From NCBI GenBank assembly GCA_018240405.1, contig JAFEFW010000627.1, positions 1 through 64,000 of the forward strand: 64,000 bases of DNA. The letters are read 5' to 3'. The notes under the pieces were generated by a model, which saw only the letters and a list, made by a program, of their open reading frames with translations, was not told where the DNA came from and ran no database searches. Below are positions 24,742-33,009 of this stretch, piece after piece. The position numbers were made by a program, and so were the translations under genes. Source of the stretch: Pseudomonadota bacterium (lineage in GTDB: Bacteria; Pseudomonadota; Alphaproteobacteria; Acetobacterales; Acetobacteraceae). Each line of letters opens with the position of its first letter. Within the stretch, counting starts at the first letter, position 1.

Positions 24742-25692
24742 TTAGGCCAGATGCAACACTGCCTTGCCCACGAAGCTGCGATCGAGGAGCTGGCGCGCGA
24801 CGCTGCCGATGTCGTTCCAGTTGGCCTCGATCTCGATCCTGGGCTTCAGCTTACCCACGGTGATCAACGCGGCGAGCACGGCCAGGCCTTCCGATGCCGG
24901 TTCAACCTTGCGCAGCTCCGGAAACAATATCAGCCCGTAAAGCCGCGACCCGCCCGAGCGGAAGAACGCCCCACTATCGAAGGTCGCAGTCGGCGCTTCC
25001 GATATCCCAAATGTCACGCAGGTTCCGTCCGGCCGCAGCATCCCCAACGCCGCGCCAAGCGCGGATCCGCCGACTGAGTCCAGGATCAGATGATACGGTC
25101 CAAAGGCGGCTGCCGCGCTGAGTTGAGGAGCAACGATGGTTCGTTCGCCGCACCATTCTTCAACCATCGATTTATGTTGCGTGCTGCGCACGTGCCCGTA
25201 GACCTCTGCACCCGAGGCAGTCGCTAACTGGCAAGCCAGGTGGCCAACGCCGCCGGAGGCGCCGTCGATCAGCACCTTCCTTCCAAGGAGCAGGCCGCCC
25301 TGCCGAAGGGCGTGCAAGGCTGTAAGGCCAGCCACCGGTAGTGTCGCCGCCTGCGCATCGGTAACCTGGTCTGGCAGCGGCGCGACGGCGTCCTTCGGCA
25401 CGCGAATCATTTCTGCCCAGGCACCTGACGGCAGAATCCCCACCACGCGCGTCCCCTTCGCGGGACCGCTGCCATCTGGCGCGGTCTCTTCAATCGTGCC
25501 AGCAAAATCCCATCCCGGCCGCCATCCCGGCTCGGCGGACCGAACCGCTCGATTGACCTCTCCGCGGTTCAAGGAAATCGCCCGAACCCGGACCGTGACC
25601 TCATCGCGATAAGCTGGCGGCAGCGCCACCGATTGGATCGCTAGGCGTTCGGGCTTTGAGTGATCGACCACAACCGCTTTCACATTCGTCAC
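24742..25692 (-). CDS. Zinc-free quinone oxidoreductase-like MDR protein
   Basis: The 316-aa protein belongs to the medium-chain dehydrogenase superfamily, quinone-oxidoreductase branch. The GroES-like half has SLNRGEVNRA and RPGWDFAGTIEE, lacking zinc-ligand cysteines. The Rossmann half has VLIDGASGGVGHLACQLATA and AEVYGHVRSTQHK for NADPH. Such enzymes reduce quinones or alpha,beta-unsaturated carbonyls. The start is GTG 25692. The gene stands alone between the hairpin at 24681 and a 380-bp gap, divergent from the binding-protein gene. Confidence 0.85.
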   Translation of the reverse strand: MTNVKAVVVDHSKPERLAIQSVALPPAYRDEVTVRVRAISLNRGEVNRAVRSAEPGWRPGWDFAGTIEETAPDGSGPAKGTRVVGILPSGAWAEMIRVPKDAVAPLPDQVTDAQAATLPVAGLTALHALRQGGLLLGRKVLIDGASGGVGHLACQLATASGAEVYGHVRSTQHKSMVEEWCGERTIVAPQLSAAAAFGPYHLILDSVGGSALGAALGMLRPDGTCVTFGISEAPTATFDSGAFFRSGGSRLYGLILFPELRKVEPASEGLAVLAALITVGKLKPRIEIEANWNDIGSVARQLLDRSFVGKAVLHLA

Positions 25693-26070
25693 GAGCTACG
25701 TCCTCCATTTCGGGCTTTGTTGACTGACGGGCACATCAATATCCGGTTCGAAGGCGCGTTTCTGGCGATCACCTCATCACGGGACCGTGCCGCAGATGAT
25801 GCAGACATCGGCGTGCTTAACCAACGCGGACGCTTAGAAGCGCATATTCGCGTATGACAGCCCGACGCGTCCAGGGCGACATGTGGAATGGCCAACGCGG
25901 CATCCGTGTCGGTGGGAGCGCCACAGGTGCCGCGCGCCCGCCGTCGCCCGCAATTGCCGTCGTTACCCGTGATCGCAGCGTGTGGGGAGCAAGCTTTGCG
26001 CTGACGCACCTTAAGCGGCTTTCCGCTGAGGTCCAGCCGGCATAGGATTACAGCCGGAGAGGAGACACTT
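25693..26070. other. Divergent intergenic region (oxidoreductase / binding protein)
   Basis: About 380 bp between two divergent genes. It should contain both promoters, but no confident -35/-10 pair or operator can be picked by eye. Short open frames on the plus strand (to 25857 and 26045) lack any family resemblance. GGAGAGGAG (26056-26064) is the ribosome binding site for the gene at 26071. Confidence 0.4.
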
Positions 26071-27294
26071 ATGACGCTTTCAAGACGAGATGCTTTGAAG
26101 ACCGGCGTGATCGCCACGCTGGCCGGTCGCCGAGCATTTGCTCAGTCAACGAAAAAGCTAAAGGTCGGAATTATCACCGACCTCTCGGGTCCCTACGCGG
26201 ACCTGTCGCGTCCATCCTTGGCGTGCGCGCAGCAGGCGGTCGAGGATTTTGGCGCCGCTGCCAAAGGCTGGGATGTTGAAATCCTTCTCGCAGAACATCA
26301 GAACAAGGCCGACAACGCCGTTAACATTGCGCGTCAATGGTTTGATCGGGAAGGCGTAGACGCCCTGCTCGATGTTAATACGTCCGCCACATCCCTTGCC
26401 TGCGTTGGTATTGCAAGGGAGAAGAACAAGCCAATGATGCTGTCAGGCCCTGGAACGACCGAGCTGACCGGCAAGCAATGCAGTCCAAACCACGTTCATT
26501 GGGCTTGGGATACCTATGTGCTTGCGAATACGTCGGGCTCGGCGCTCGTCAAACAAGGCGGCACGAGTTGGTATTTCATTGCCCCTGATTACACGTTCGG
26601 CCAGCAACTTGTCAGAGATGGCTCGGCCGCTGTGCAGAAAGGCGGTGGTAAGGTTCTGGGGACGTCGTTCTACCCATTCCCGTCGACTTCCGATTTCTCT
26701 GCCCTGCTGCTGCAAGCCCAGGCATCAGGAGCCAAGGTTCTGGCACTTTGTAACGGCGGTGCGGATATGATCGGCTGTGTCAAGCAGGCCCGCGAGTTCG
26801 GACTTGATCGCAGCATGACAATCATCAGTTTGCTGTCCTACGACACCGACATTCGCGCCATCGGTCTCGAGGCAAGCCAGGGGCTTATGGCAACCCAGAC
26901 CTACTACTGGGATCTTAACGACCGCACGCGCGCGTTCAACGCCCGGATCAAGCCGAAAACGCCCACGTTGTGGCCAAACATGGCCAATGCCGGGCTCTAT
27001 TCCAGCACGCTGCATTATCTGAAAGCGGTTGACGATTTGGGGTTACCGCAAGCGAAGGCGGATGGCGCGGCGGTGATAGCACGCATGAAGGCAATGCCGA
27101 CCGATGATGACGTTTTCGGTGTCGGCAGGGTTCGTGAGGATGGGCGTAAGGTACATCCGGCCTATCTCATGGAGGTTAAGAAGCCCTCGGAAAGTTCTGG
27201 CCGGTACGACGTGTTCAAGCTGCTCTCGACTGTACCAGCAGATCAGGCATTTCGTCCGCTGGCTGAAGGGGGGTGCCCACTTGTTAAAGCTTGA
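26071..27294 (+). CDS. ABC transporter substrate-binding protein, branched-chain amino acid type (Peripla_BP_6)
   Basis: The 407-aa protein starts with a twin-arginine-like signal, TLSRRDALKTGVIATLAG, with likely cleavage at AFA/Q (~25/26), so it is periplasmic. The mature part begins LKVGIITDLSGPYADLSRPS, typical of LivJ/amide-urea-type receptors, and continues DNAVNIARQWFDREGVDALL and IAPDYTFGQQLV. No permease or ATPase genes adjoin it, so it is an orphan receptor as seen here. The ligand is not determinable; this branch often binds aromatic acids or amides. An excellent RBS (GGAGAGGAG) precedes the ATG. Confidence 0.88.
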   Translation: MTLSRRDALKTGVIATLAGRRAFAQSTKKLKVGIITDLSGPYADLSRPSLACAQQAVEDFGAAAKGWDVEILLAEHQNKADNAVNIARQWFDREGVDALLDVNTSATSLACVGIAREKNKPMMLSGPGTTELTGKQCSPNHVHWAWDTYVLANTSGSALVKQGGTSWYFIAPDYTFGQQLVRDGSAAVQKGGGKVLGTSFYPFPSTSDFSALLLQAQASGAKVLALCNGGADMIGCVKQAREFGLDRSMTIISLLSYDTDIRAIGLEASQGLMATQTYYWDLNDRTRAFNARIKPKTPTLWPNMANAGLYSSTLHYLKAVDDLGLPQAKADGAAVIARMKAMPTDDDVFGVGRVREDGRKVHPAYLMEVKKPSESSGRYDVFKLLSTVPADQAFRPLAEGGCPLVKA

Positions 27295-27461
27295 TTTCGA
27301 CCGTGTCGAGCCTCGCCGAAGTTGGGAAACGCATTTGACCTGCGTTTAGGTCCGGCAACGTTCTTCAGCGCAATGCTCGGCGCGATGAATTCTCAAAATG
27401 ATGACGAGGTTCGGTAGCTGCAGAACGGAAATCACCGACGCCTCTCGGTGAACGTCCAGCG

Positions 27462-27695
27462 GCCGCGCTCGAAGGCCTTTATGAGACCTGGATCGGCCAA
27501 CAACCCGGTGGCAATCCACGCTTCATCGCTCGCCGTAGCGGGCTGCCGAATCCGTCCACAATTCTGCTCAAGTATGGCAAGTCTTAGTTCCGGATTGAAT
27601 GGTCGAGGTGGCTTAGAGGGTGTCCAGCCGAAACCACGCTAATATTGGAGAGGTACCGTTGTCCGGCTTGCTATCCACGTATGTCCAGGCCCTAT
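27462..27695 (+). repeat. 234-bp direct repeat, copy 2 (bcsD 3' fragment)
   Basis: Four mismatches from 19951-20184. It encodes the last ~42 residues of BcsD (LEGLYETWIGQQPGGNPRFI onward) through to the same stop, but without the upstream part of the gene, so it is a gene fragment. It is preceded by unrelated sequence (to 27461) and followed by sequence (CAAAATGAGC...) that differs from the IS630 end following copy 1. Confidence 0.9.
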
Positions 27696-27861
27696 CAAAA
27701 TGAGCGCCGCCGTCGGGGTCACCTTGAACAAAAGCTGGGACGAGCAGTTGGTAGGAGTCGAGTGACGCAATAGCAAGGCGTTCTGTGACCACCTCCGCAG
27801 ACCGATGCGGGGTTTTGTAATATTGAGCAAAGCCAATGGTGTATTGTGCCACGGGTGCCAA
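27613..27861 (-). CDS. Short hypothetical protein crossing the repeat junction
   Basis: The 82-aa frame reads MAPVAQYTIGFAQYYKTPHR, then SYQLLVPAFVQGDPDGGAHF, and ends in SPILAWFRLDTL. The last ~27 codons lie inside the 234-bp repeat; the rest is unique. I recognise no family and see no strong RBS. If real, it shows that the unique DNA at 27696 onward is what originally followed bcsD, with this gene convergent to it. It may instead be the C-terminal piece of a truncated gene. Confidence 0.3.
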   Translation of the reverse strand: MAPVAQYTIGFAQYYKTPHRSAEVVTERLAIASLDSYQLLVPAFVQGDPDGGAHFDRAWTYVDSKPDNGTSPILAWFRLDTL

Positions 27862-27930
27862 CTTCTCAGGCGGGCTCAGCGGGCCGATCAGCGCCGACCT
27901 CTTGTTCCGTTAGCTCACTCGGGTAAGCCA

Positions 27931-27952
27931 TGTCCGCTTGCTGCGGCGGACA
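27931..27952. terminator. Hairpin downstream of the STAS gene
   Basis: TGTCCGC (27931-27937) pairs with GCGGACA (27946-27952) around an 8-nt loop. It lies 18 bp beyond the stop of the minus-strand STAS gene and is a plausible terminator for the regulatory operon. No T-run is present. Confidence 0.35.
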
Positions 27953-27969
27953 CCGGTCAGCCCGCGGGC

Positions 27970-28317
27970 TTACATGCCATTCGCTCGCATGAGCGTGATT
28001 GCCTCATCTTCAGTTCTGACCAGAGTAATGATGCGCGAAAAGCCGGAGACGTCGAAAACGCGCTTTATGGCGTCGCTGGCGCCGCATATGACAAATCGGC
28101 CGCGCTGCACCCGCATCTTCTTCGCCGCGTCGAGTACGACCCGCAGACCCGCCGACGCGATGTAGGTCACCAACGCAAAATCCAGCACGACGCGATTCGT
28201 GGGATGGGCCAGCAACGGCTCCAGCGCGGCCTCGAAATCCTTGGCCGTGGTGGCGTCAATCCACCCCTCGACCCTGGCAAGTACGACATCGCTGGCAATC
28301 TTGTGGCTGACTTCCAT
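27970..28317 (-). CDS. STAS-domain anti-sigma factor antagonist (BtrV/SpoIIAA-like)
   Basis: The 115-aa protein is a single STAS domain. VVLDFALVTYIASAGLRVVL carries the phosphorylatable Ser55 at the head of the regulatory helix, in place of the usual DSSGL. In partner-switching systems the unphosphorylated antagonist frees a sigma factor by binding its anti-sigma kinase. It is the last gene of the minus-strand operon, 21 bp after a membrane PP2C phosphatase that would dephosphorylate it. The pair resembles BtrV-BtrU of Bordetella, which gates T3SS. No BtrW-like kinase or BtrS-like sigma gene lies in the window. Confidence 0.85.
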   Translation of the reverse strand: MEVSHKIASDVVLARVEGWIDATTAKDFEAALEPLLAHPTNRVVLDFALVTYIASAGLRVVLDAAKKMRVQRGRFVICGASDAIKRVFDVSGFSRIITLVRTEDEAITLMRANGM

Positions 28318-28338
28318 ATCCCACCTCCGGGTTTGTCT

Positions 28339-30471
28339 CTATCCCGCCAGGCTGCCCGCTGAAAGCCGCGAGGTGGCGACCGCGCCTGCCGAATGCACAT
28401 CACCCTGGCCCAGATAGCGTACATGCAGCATGGTAATGTCGTCGGATTGTTCCGATCCCGTCGCGAAGGCAGCGACAGCGTCCGCAACGCGCCGCACGAC
28501 CGCTTCTGCATTGTCCGGGGGCTGCGAGACCAATACCTGCTCCAGCGATTCCTCACCAAACATCGTCTGTTCCGGATTGAACGCCTCTGTCACCCCATCG
28601 GTGAACAGAAACAATCCATCACCGGGAGAGAGTTGAATCTCCGCATCCACGAACGTGAACGGATCAATGACACCCAGCGCGATATTGCCGGCATCGCTCA
28701 GCGTGGTCAGGGTCCCATCAGCACGCAACACATATGGCGGGTTATGTCCCGCATTTGAGTACCGCATGGCACCGCACCGCAGGTCCAATATGGCCGCGAA
28801 GACGGTGGCAAACATGCTGAGCTGATTATCTGCGGCTATTGCAGCATTTGTTGTCGCCAGCGCTTCAGCGAGGCCTGCGCCACGCAGCAGCGCGGCACGC
28901 AGAAGCGCCCTGCACGTAGCAATGAACAGCGCCGCCGACATGCCCTTGCCGGACGCATCGCCGATCAGTAGCACCAGCCGATCGTTTTCAAGCATAGCAA
29001 AATCGTAGAAATCGCCCCCAACTTCCCGGGCCGGCTGCATCGAGGCAAACAGGTTCAGATCGGTCCGATCCGGGAATGGTGGGAACACGGACGGCAGGCT
29101 CGACATCTGCACATGGCGCGCGAGCTCAAGTTCTTCCCGCATGCGGTCAAGCTGCTCGCGCGCGGCCAATGCGTCCCGCACTGTCTGAAGGTCCCGAGTG
29201 CGCTCATCCAGCAGTGTGCGCACCTGCCTGTGCTGTGCCGTTACGCTTTTCGTCATCATCTGGAAGGCGGCAGCGAGTGCGGCAGCGCCCGCGGCGCCGG
29301 TTGCTTCAATCTGACGGAGTCCTGCCAGCACGTCATCGCGCGCAGGCTCGTCCAAATCATAGGCAAGACGGGCCATTTCGGCGCGGATCAGCGAGTACTG
29401 TTCGGCATCGTGCAACTGCTCGCGCACCTTGCGTCGGTCGAGGTCTATGGCATTGGCTCTGAAGACATCAAAGGCCGCCGCAATATCGGCTATCTCCCGA
29501 GAGGCCGGTGCCGCCGCGGCGTTCACCAACAGATTTCCGTCTGCCAGTAGCCTGACGGACTGTGTGATATCGGCCAGCGGATCCAATGCCTCGCGGGTCA
29601 GCACATACAATGTAAAGCCTGATCCCAACAACAGCAGCAGTGTCCCGAAGCCACCGATCAGCATGATCAGGCGGGTCCGCTGTACTTCCACCGTTGTGTC
29701 ACGCAACACCAGCAGCCGGCCGATTTCTGCACCCGCGGAATTGCGCAGACTCATCGGAACCGCCTGAAAAACCTTTCGGTCCACCTGGATACCGAAAGGT
29801 TCTGTAGCACGGGAGGGTACCCGATCACGGATAAGCTCCCACATTTCGCTGTTGTTGGAGACCGCCAGGTTTCCCCTGTTGTCGACTATAAACATCTCGT
29901 CACGATCGGCGTTCTCAAGCCCCGGCAGGATCTCGTTCATGTCGCTGGCAATCGACAGGAACGTGCCCGCTGGCCCGGGGACCGTGACGACGAACAGCCA
30001 GGTGCCGCTCGGGTGACGCTCCACACTTTCGACGGGATAACCGGGGCGCAGCGCGGCGCTGAGGCGGCTGCTATCAACCATCGGCATCGTCTCATCCCGA
30101 CCAGCGGACGACGCGATCAATCCGCTTTCGTTCGCAAGATCGATACGGACTATTGGCGCGTAGTCGGTCTGCGCGGCCAGTGCCGCTTCCAGCTGGCGCA
30201 TGATCGAATCTCGATCGTCACGATCAAGTGCACCGACAAGACCCGGGTCGCGCACCAGGGGCAGGCCGACCGTCTCGTAAAATGTTGCTGCCTGCTCCAG
30301 CGCCAGCGACCAGCGTGTCTCCGCTATCGCCTGCTCCGCTTTCGCTAGACGCTCCGCCTCCCATCGCCACAACAGAGCGGATGAGCCAACAACAACGGCC
30401 ACGATTAGCGATGCGGAGACCAGAAAGCTCTGGACAATCCTGTTACGCAGCAGCGGCAGGCGCGCGTTCAT
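28339..30471 (-). CDS. Membrane sensor PP2C serine phosphatase (RsbU/SpoIIE/BtrU-like)
   Basis: The 710-aa inner-membrane protein has an N-terminal helix (FLVSASLIVAVVVGSSALLW), a periplasmic sensing region to about residue 255 (double-CACHE-like), and a second helix (LIMLIGGFGTLLLLLGSGFT). A HAMP domain (~280-345) and a coiled-coil linker precede the C-terminal PP2C domain. Metal-binding acids are visible in REVGGDFYDF, LLIGDASGKGMSAALF, FLFTDGVTEAF and SEQSDDITML. It should dephosphorylate the adjacent STAS protein in response to a periplasmic signal, thus releasing a sigma factor for secretion genes. Its ATG overlaps the stop of the 72-aa gene upstream. Confidence 0.9.
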   Translation of the reverse strand: MNARLPLLRNRIVQSFLVSASLIVAVVVGSSALLWRWEAERLAKAEQAIAETRWSLALEQAATFYETVGLPLVRDPGLVGALDRDDRDSIMRQLEAALAAQTDYAPIVRIDLANESGLIASSAGRDETMPMVDSSRLSAALRPGYPVESVERHPSGTWLFVVTVPGPAGTFLSIASDMNEILPGLENADRDEMFIVDNRGNLAVSNNSEMWELIRDRVPSRATEPFGIQVDRKVFQAVPMSLRNSAGAEIGRLLVLRDTTVEVQRTRLIMLIGGFGTLLLLLGSGFTLYVLTREALDPLADITQSVRLLADGNLLVNAAAAPASREIADIAAAFDVFRANAIDLDRRKVREQLHDAEQYSLIRAEMARLAYDLDEPARDDVLAGLRQIEATGAAGAAALAAAFQMMTKSVTAQHRQVRTLLDERTRDLQTVRDALAAREQLDRMREELELARHVQMSSLPSVFPPFPDRTDLNLFASMQPAREVGGDFYDFAMLENDRLVLLIGDASGKGMSAALFIATCRALLRAALLRGAGLAEALATTNAAIAADNQLSMFATVFAAILDLRCGAMRYSNAGHNPPYVLRADGTLTTLSDAGNIALGVIDPFTFVDAEIQLSPGDGLFLFTDGVTEAFNPEQTMFGEESLEQVLVSQPPDNAEAVVRRVADAVAAFATGSEQSDDITMLHVRYLGQGDVHSAGAVATSRLSAGSLAG

Positions 30472-30686
30472 CGCACGGCACTCCTGCGTAGCAGAGGCTT
30501 TTGTGGCGGCCGTGCCTGCGCCAGCCCGGTATCCGTCCGCGCGTGCGCCGCCAGGCGTGACCTGGTGATCGCCAGCCGCAAGGCGCTACGAAACGTTCTG
30601 CGGGTCATCGCCACGGCGCTCTTGCCGCGTGCAATAAGCTTGCCGCCCTCACCGGCGGACAGCATCTCGCGTCGCCACATCATCAT
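30468..30686 (-). CDS. Small basic protein coupled between membrane regulator genes
   Basis: The 72-aa frame, MMMWRREMLSAGEGGKLIAR to the end PPQKPLLRRSAVR, is strongly basic (about 16 Arg). No domain is recognisable. The evidence for it is positional: its ATG overlaps the stop of the gene upstream (CATGATG) and its TGA overlaps the ATG of the phosphatase (ATGA). Without it there would be an unexplained 210-bp gap inside a tightly packed operon. It could also be a decayed linker; no homologue is known to me. Confidence 0.45.
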   Translation of the reverse strand: MMMWRREMLSAGEGGKLIARGKSAVAMTRRTFRSALRLAITRSRLAAHARTDTGLAQARPPQKPLLRRSAVR

Positions 30687-32212
30687 GGCGCTGGATCGCG
30701 CGGAGCGATGCGCTGCCTGATCCAGGCGGCAGCGCACAGCGCGACGCCGCAGACAAGAACCGCTATCGGACCGGTCTCCGGCACGGGCAGGCTGGATAGC
30801 CATGGCAACTTTGCGGCCGCCAGGGCGACCGCACCACTGCCTGCGATAACCGCACGTGCCACCCAGGCCGGCCTTTCACGTCTGTCGCCGGCATCCGGAG
30901 TACGCCACCAGTCGAGAAGCGCCATGCTGGCGGCGAGCAGCGTGCCTGCCGCGCTGATATAAACCGCGGCGGCAGGCCCGATATACGTCGTCAGCAGTGA
31001 TCCGGCCGCTGTGCCGCTGACTGACGCGGCCACCGCCATCAACGCGCAGGTGCGGCCGAAGCTGCCGTGTGGCAAGCCCGCAACCGCCCGGTCACCCAGG
31101 AGCAACGCGATGCCGCAGCCCGCCAGCGCACGGCCCAGAAGCAGGAGGGGCGTGGCATCAGCGGTCCAGGCTAGACTGTTTCCGGCCGATGCCATGAGGC
31201 AGCCAAGAGCGCACGTCGCGGCAGGTGCCATCCGTCTGGCCAGGCGCGTTGGACAAAACAGGATGCCGGCCGCATAGACCGCCGCGGCCAGCGGGCCGCC
31301 CGGCCGCAGCAGGATCACCCCTCCCGCCAACTGATCGGCGAGCAGTGCCAGATACAGGGCCATCACGCGGCTCTGCGCATCGGACCGTGCTAAAGGTCCG
31401 GCACGCGCTTGCGGCGTATATGGCAGCGAACCGACAAGCTCGCGGGATTGGGCAGCGAGCCGCGGACGAATTGCGGCCACCTCCCGCGCCAACCACTCTG
31501 TCCGCGCCCGGCGCTCCGCCACCCTCTCCAGCGCCATATCAACTGCGGCCAGAGCACTGCGGAGTTCCGGTGCCCCGGCATGTCCCGCACGTGTGCGCCA
31601 GTCCCCAGCATTCAGTTGAGCGTAGAGGCGCTGCAGTCTGCACGAAGGCACCGCCATCGCCCGGTTGATGAACGCCACCAGCACCACCGCCAGGGCAGGC
31701 GCCACGGCGATCAGCAACAGTAGCGCATCCCAGGCGGTCTGACGCAGCAGCGCGCTGTCCTGTAGAATCCTGACGCCGAGATGCAGCGTTGCCACAGGCC
31801 GGGAATCCATGAGCACCGGGATCGCAACGTCCCAAGGTCCATCCAGCTGGACCTCAACGTCAGCACGGCGCGCAGCATAGAGCGGACCCTGCCTGCTATC
31901 CCGAAGCTCGGCGTAAGCAATGCCGGGGTGACGCGCGACGAAGGCGTTAAGCAACGGGCCAACGCCGCCGGACGATGTCAGCGTCATATCAGGCTTCAGG
32001 GCCCGTGCTATGTGGGCTGCAAGGTCTTTGCCTGTCGTCTCGGCCTGGCGGCGGAATGCCGGCGCAACGTCATTGCGGAAAGTGTAGACCGAGGTGAGCC
32101 ACAAAATGGCCAGACAGATCGCCAGCACACCCCAGGCAACCCCAATCGTCCGCAACCGGAGGAGCCTGGTCAGCCTTGTCAGCGGCTGCTGCTGGTCAGC
32201 CTGGCCGTTCAT
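30683..32212 (-). CDS. Sensor-HAMP protein fused to an MFS-like membrane domain
   Basis: The 509-aa protein has an N-terminal helix (VAWGVLAICLAILWLTSVYT), a periplasmic region (~50-150; ALKPDMTLTSSGGVGPLLNA, GPWDVAIPVLMDSRPVATLH) and a second helix (~158-182). A HAMP-like coiled region (~183-265) follows. The C-terminal half has about eight hydrophobic segments with an MFS-like stretch, LLLLGRALAGCGIALLLGDR. No kinase, phosphatase or methyl-accepting output is present. It lies between the secretin/sensor genes and the PP2C phosphatase, so it may perceive or relay a signal to the latter. I know of no standard name for this architecture. Confidence 0.6.
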   Translation of the reverse strand: MNGQADQQQPLTRLTRLLRLRTIGVAWGVLAICLAILWLTSVYTFRNDVAPAFRRQAETTGKDLAAHIARALKPDMTLTSSGGVGPLLNAFVARHPGIAYAELRDSRQGPLYAARRADVEVQLDGPWDVAIPVLMDSRPVATLHLGVRILQDSALLRQTAWDALLLLIAVAPALAVVLVAFINRAMAVPSCRLQRLYAQLNAGDWRTRAGHAGAPELRSALAAVDMALERVAERRARTEWLAREVAAIRPRLAAQSRELVGSLPYTPQARAGPLARSDAQSRVMALYLALLADQLAGGVILLRPGGPLAAAVYAAGILFCPTRLARRMAPAATCALGCLMASAGNSLAWTADATPLLLLGRALAGCGIALLLGDRAVAGLPHGSFGRTCALMAVAASVSGTAAGSLLTTYIGPAAAVYISAAGTLLAASMALLDWWRTPDAGDRRERPAWVARAVIAGSGAVALAAAKLPWLSSLPVPETGPIAVLVCGVALCAAAWIRQRIAPRDPAP

Positions 32213-32969
32213 TCGTCATGCCTAGCCGCAGTAGGGCATCTTCCCGGGCCCGGGACGTAGCTTCTGTTGCCTGAATGAGCCTGATTGCTTTTTCCTCGCC
32301 CACTGTGATGTCAGCGTCATTCACCGGCCCATTCGCTGGCGCACCAACAGCCAGTCGGGATCGCATGTGGGCGGACCACTCTCGTATATTGCGCGTGAGC
32401 CATACTGAGATCACGCCACAGACGGCCATGCTGCCCAGCAGCACTAGGATAGCGCTTCGGGTAAGGGCCAGCAGACTTGTGGCCAGATCGCCTTCCGCCT
32501 CGCCCGTCTCGCATGACACCACAACGAAGTCCGTTCCTAGATCGTCTCTGCCGGGCAATGACGCCCTGGCCAGAACCTCGTCGGTCCGTGTCCGTATCCT
32601 GGTATGTGCCGCGCTCTCCGAGCGCCACTGTGACGGTGCCGCCGTGCCAATGCGCGCCGGATCGGTGTCAAAGGCGATGATGCCCTTGCTGGTGACGACG
32701 GCGATGAAAACCAGACTGCCATTGGCGTGCAGCATCCGCGTAATCATCGGCTTGATTTTTCCTGACCCCTCCAACGGTTCGCCGAAATCAAGTGTCTCTC
32801 TGGCCGCTGCCGCCACGTCGGTGGCGACCGCCTCACAGGAAGCAGCGACTTCGGCATGCAGCGCACCGCGCCACACCGCTTTTGTCAGTATTGTAAACCC
32901 CGCAATGACCACCGCGGCCCCAAGCGTCATGAGCACAGCCAGCGATCCGCCGAGTGACAGGGCCCTCAT
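32196..32969 (-). CDS. Two-helix membrane protein with periplasmic sensor-like domain
   Basis: The 257-aa protein has an N-terminal helix (LAVLMTLGAAVVIAGFTIL) and a periplasmic part of about 150 residues that includes KPMITRMLHANGSLVFIAVV and SKGIIAFDTDPARIG, resembling a single CACHE/PAS-like fold. A second helix (SAILVLLGSMAVCGVISVWL) precedes a short cytosolic tail rich in Ala/Glu/Arg that looks like the start of a HAMP but ends without an output domain. Its stop overlaps the next gene by 17 bp, so the two are probably made together. Presumably it is a co-receptor for the HAMP-MFS protein or the PP2C phosphatase. Confidence 0.55.
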   Translation of the reverse strand: MRALSLGGSLAVLMTLGAAVVIAGFTILTKAVWRGALHAEVAASCEAVATDVAAAARETLDFGEPLEGSGKIKPMITRMLHANGSLVFIAVVTSKGIIAFDTDPARIGTAAPSQWRSESAAHTRIRTRTDEVLARASLPGRDDLGTDFVVVSCETGEAEGDLATSLLALTRSAILVLLGSMAVCGVISVWLTRNIREWSAHMRSRLAVGAPANGPVNDADITVGEEKAIRLIQATEATSRAREDALLRLGMTNERPG

Positions 32970-33009
32970 GCCGGACCGCGTACGGAATCAGCGGCGCCGG
33001 ACGCGCGTC

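Noticed and set aside
25689..26117. 142-codon minus-strand frame upstream of the oxidoreductase
   Set aside because: It overlaps the start and RBS of the binding-protein gene and has no recognisable domain.
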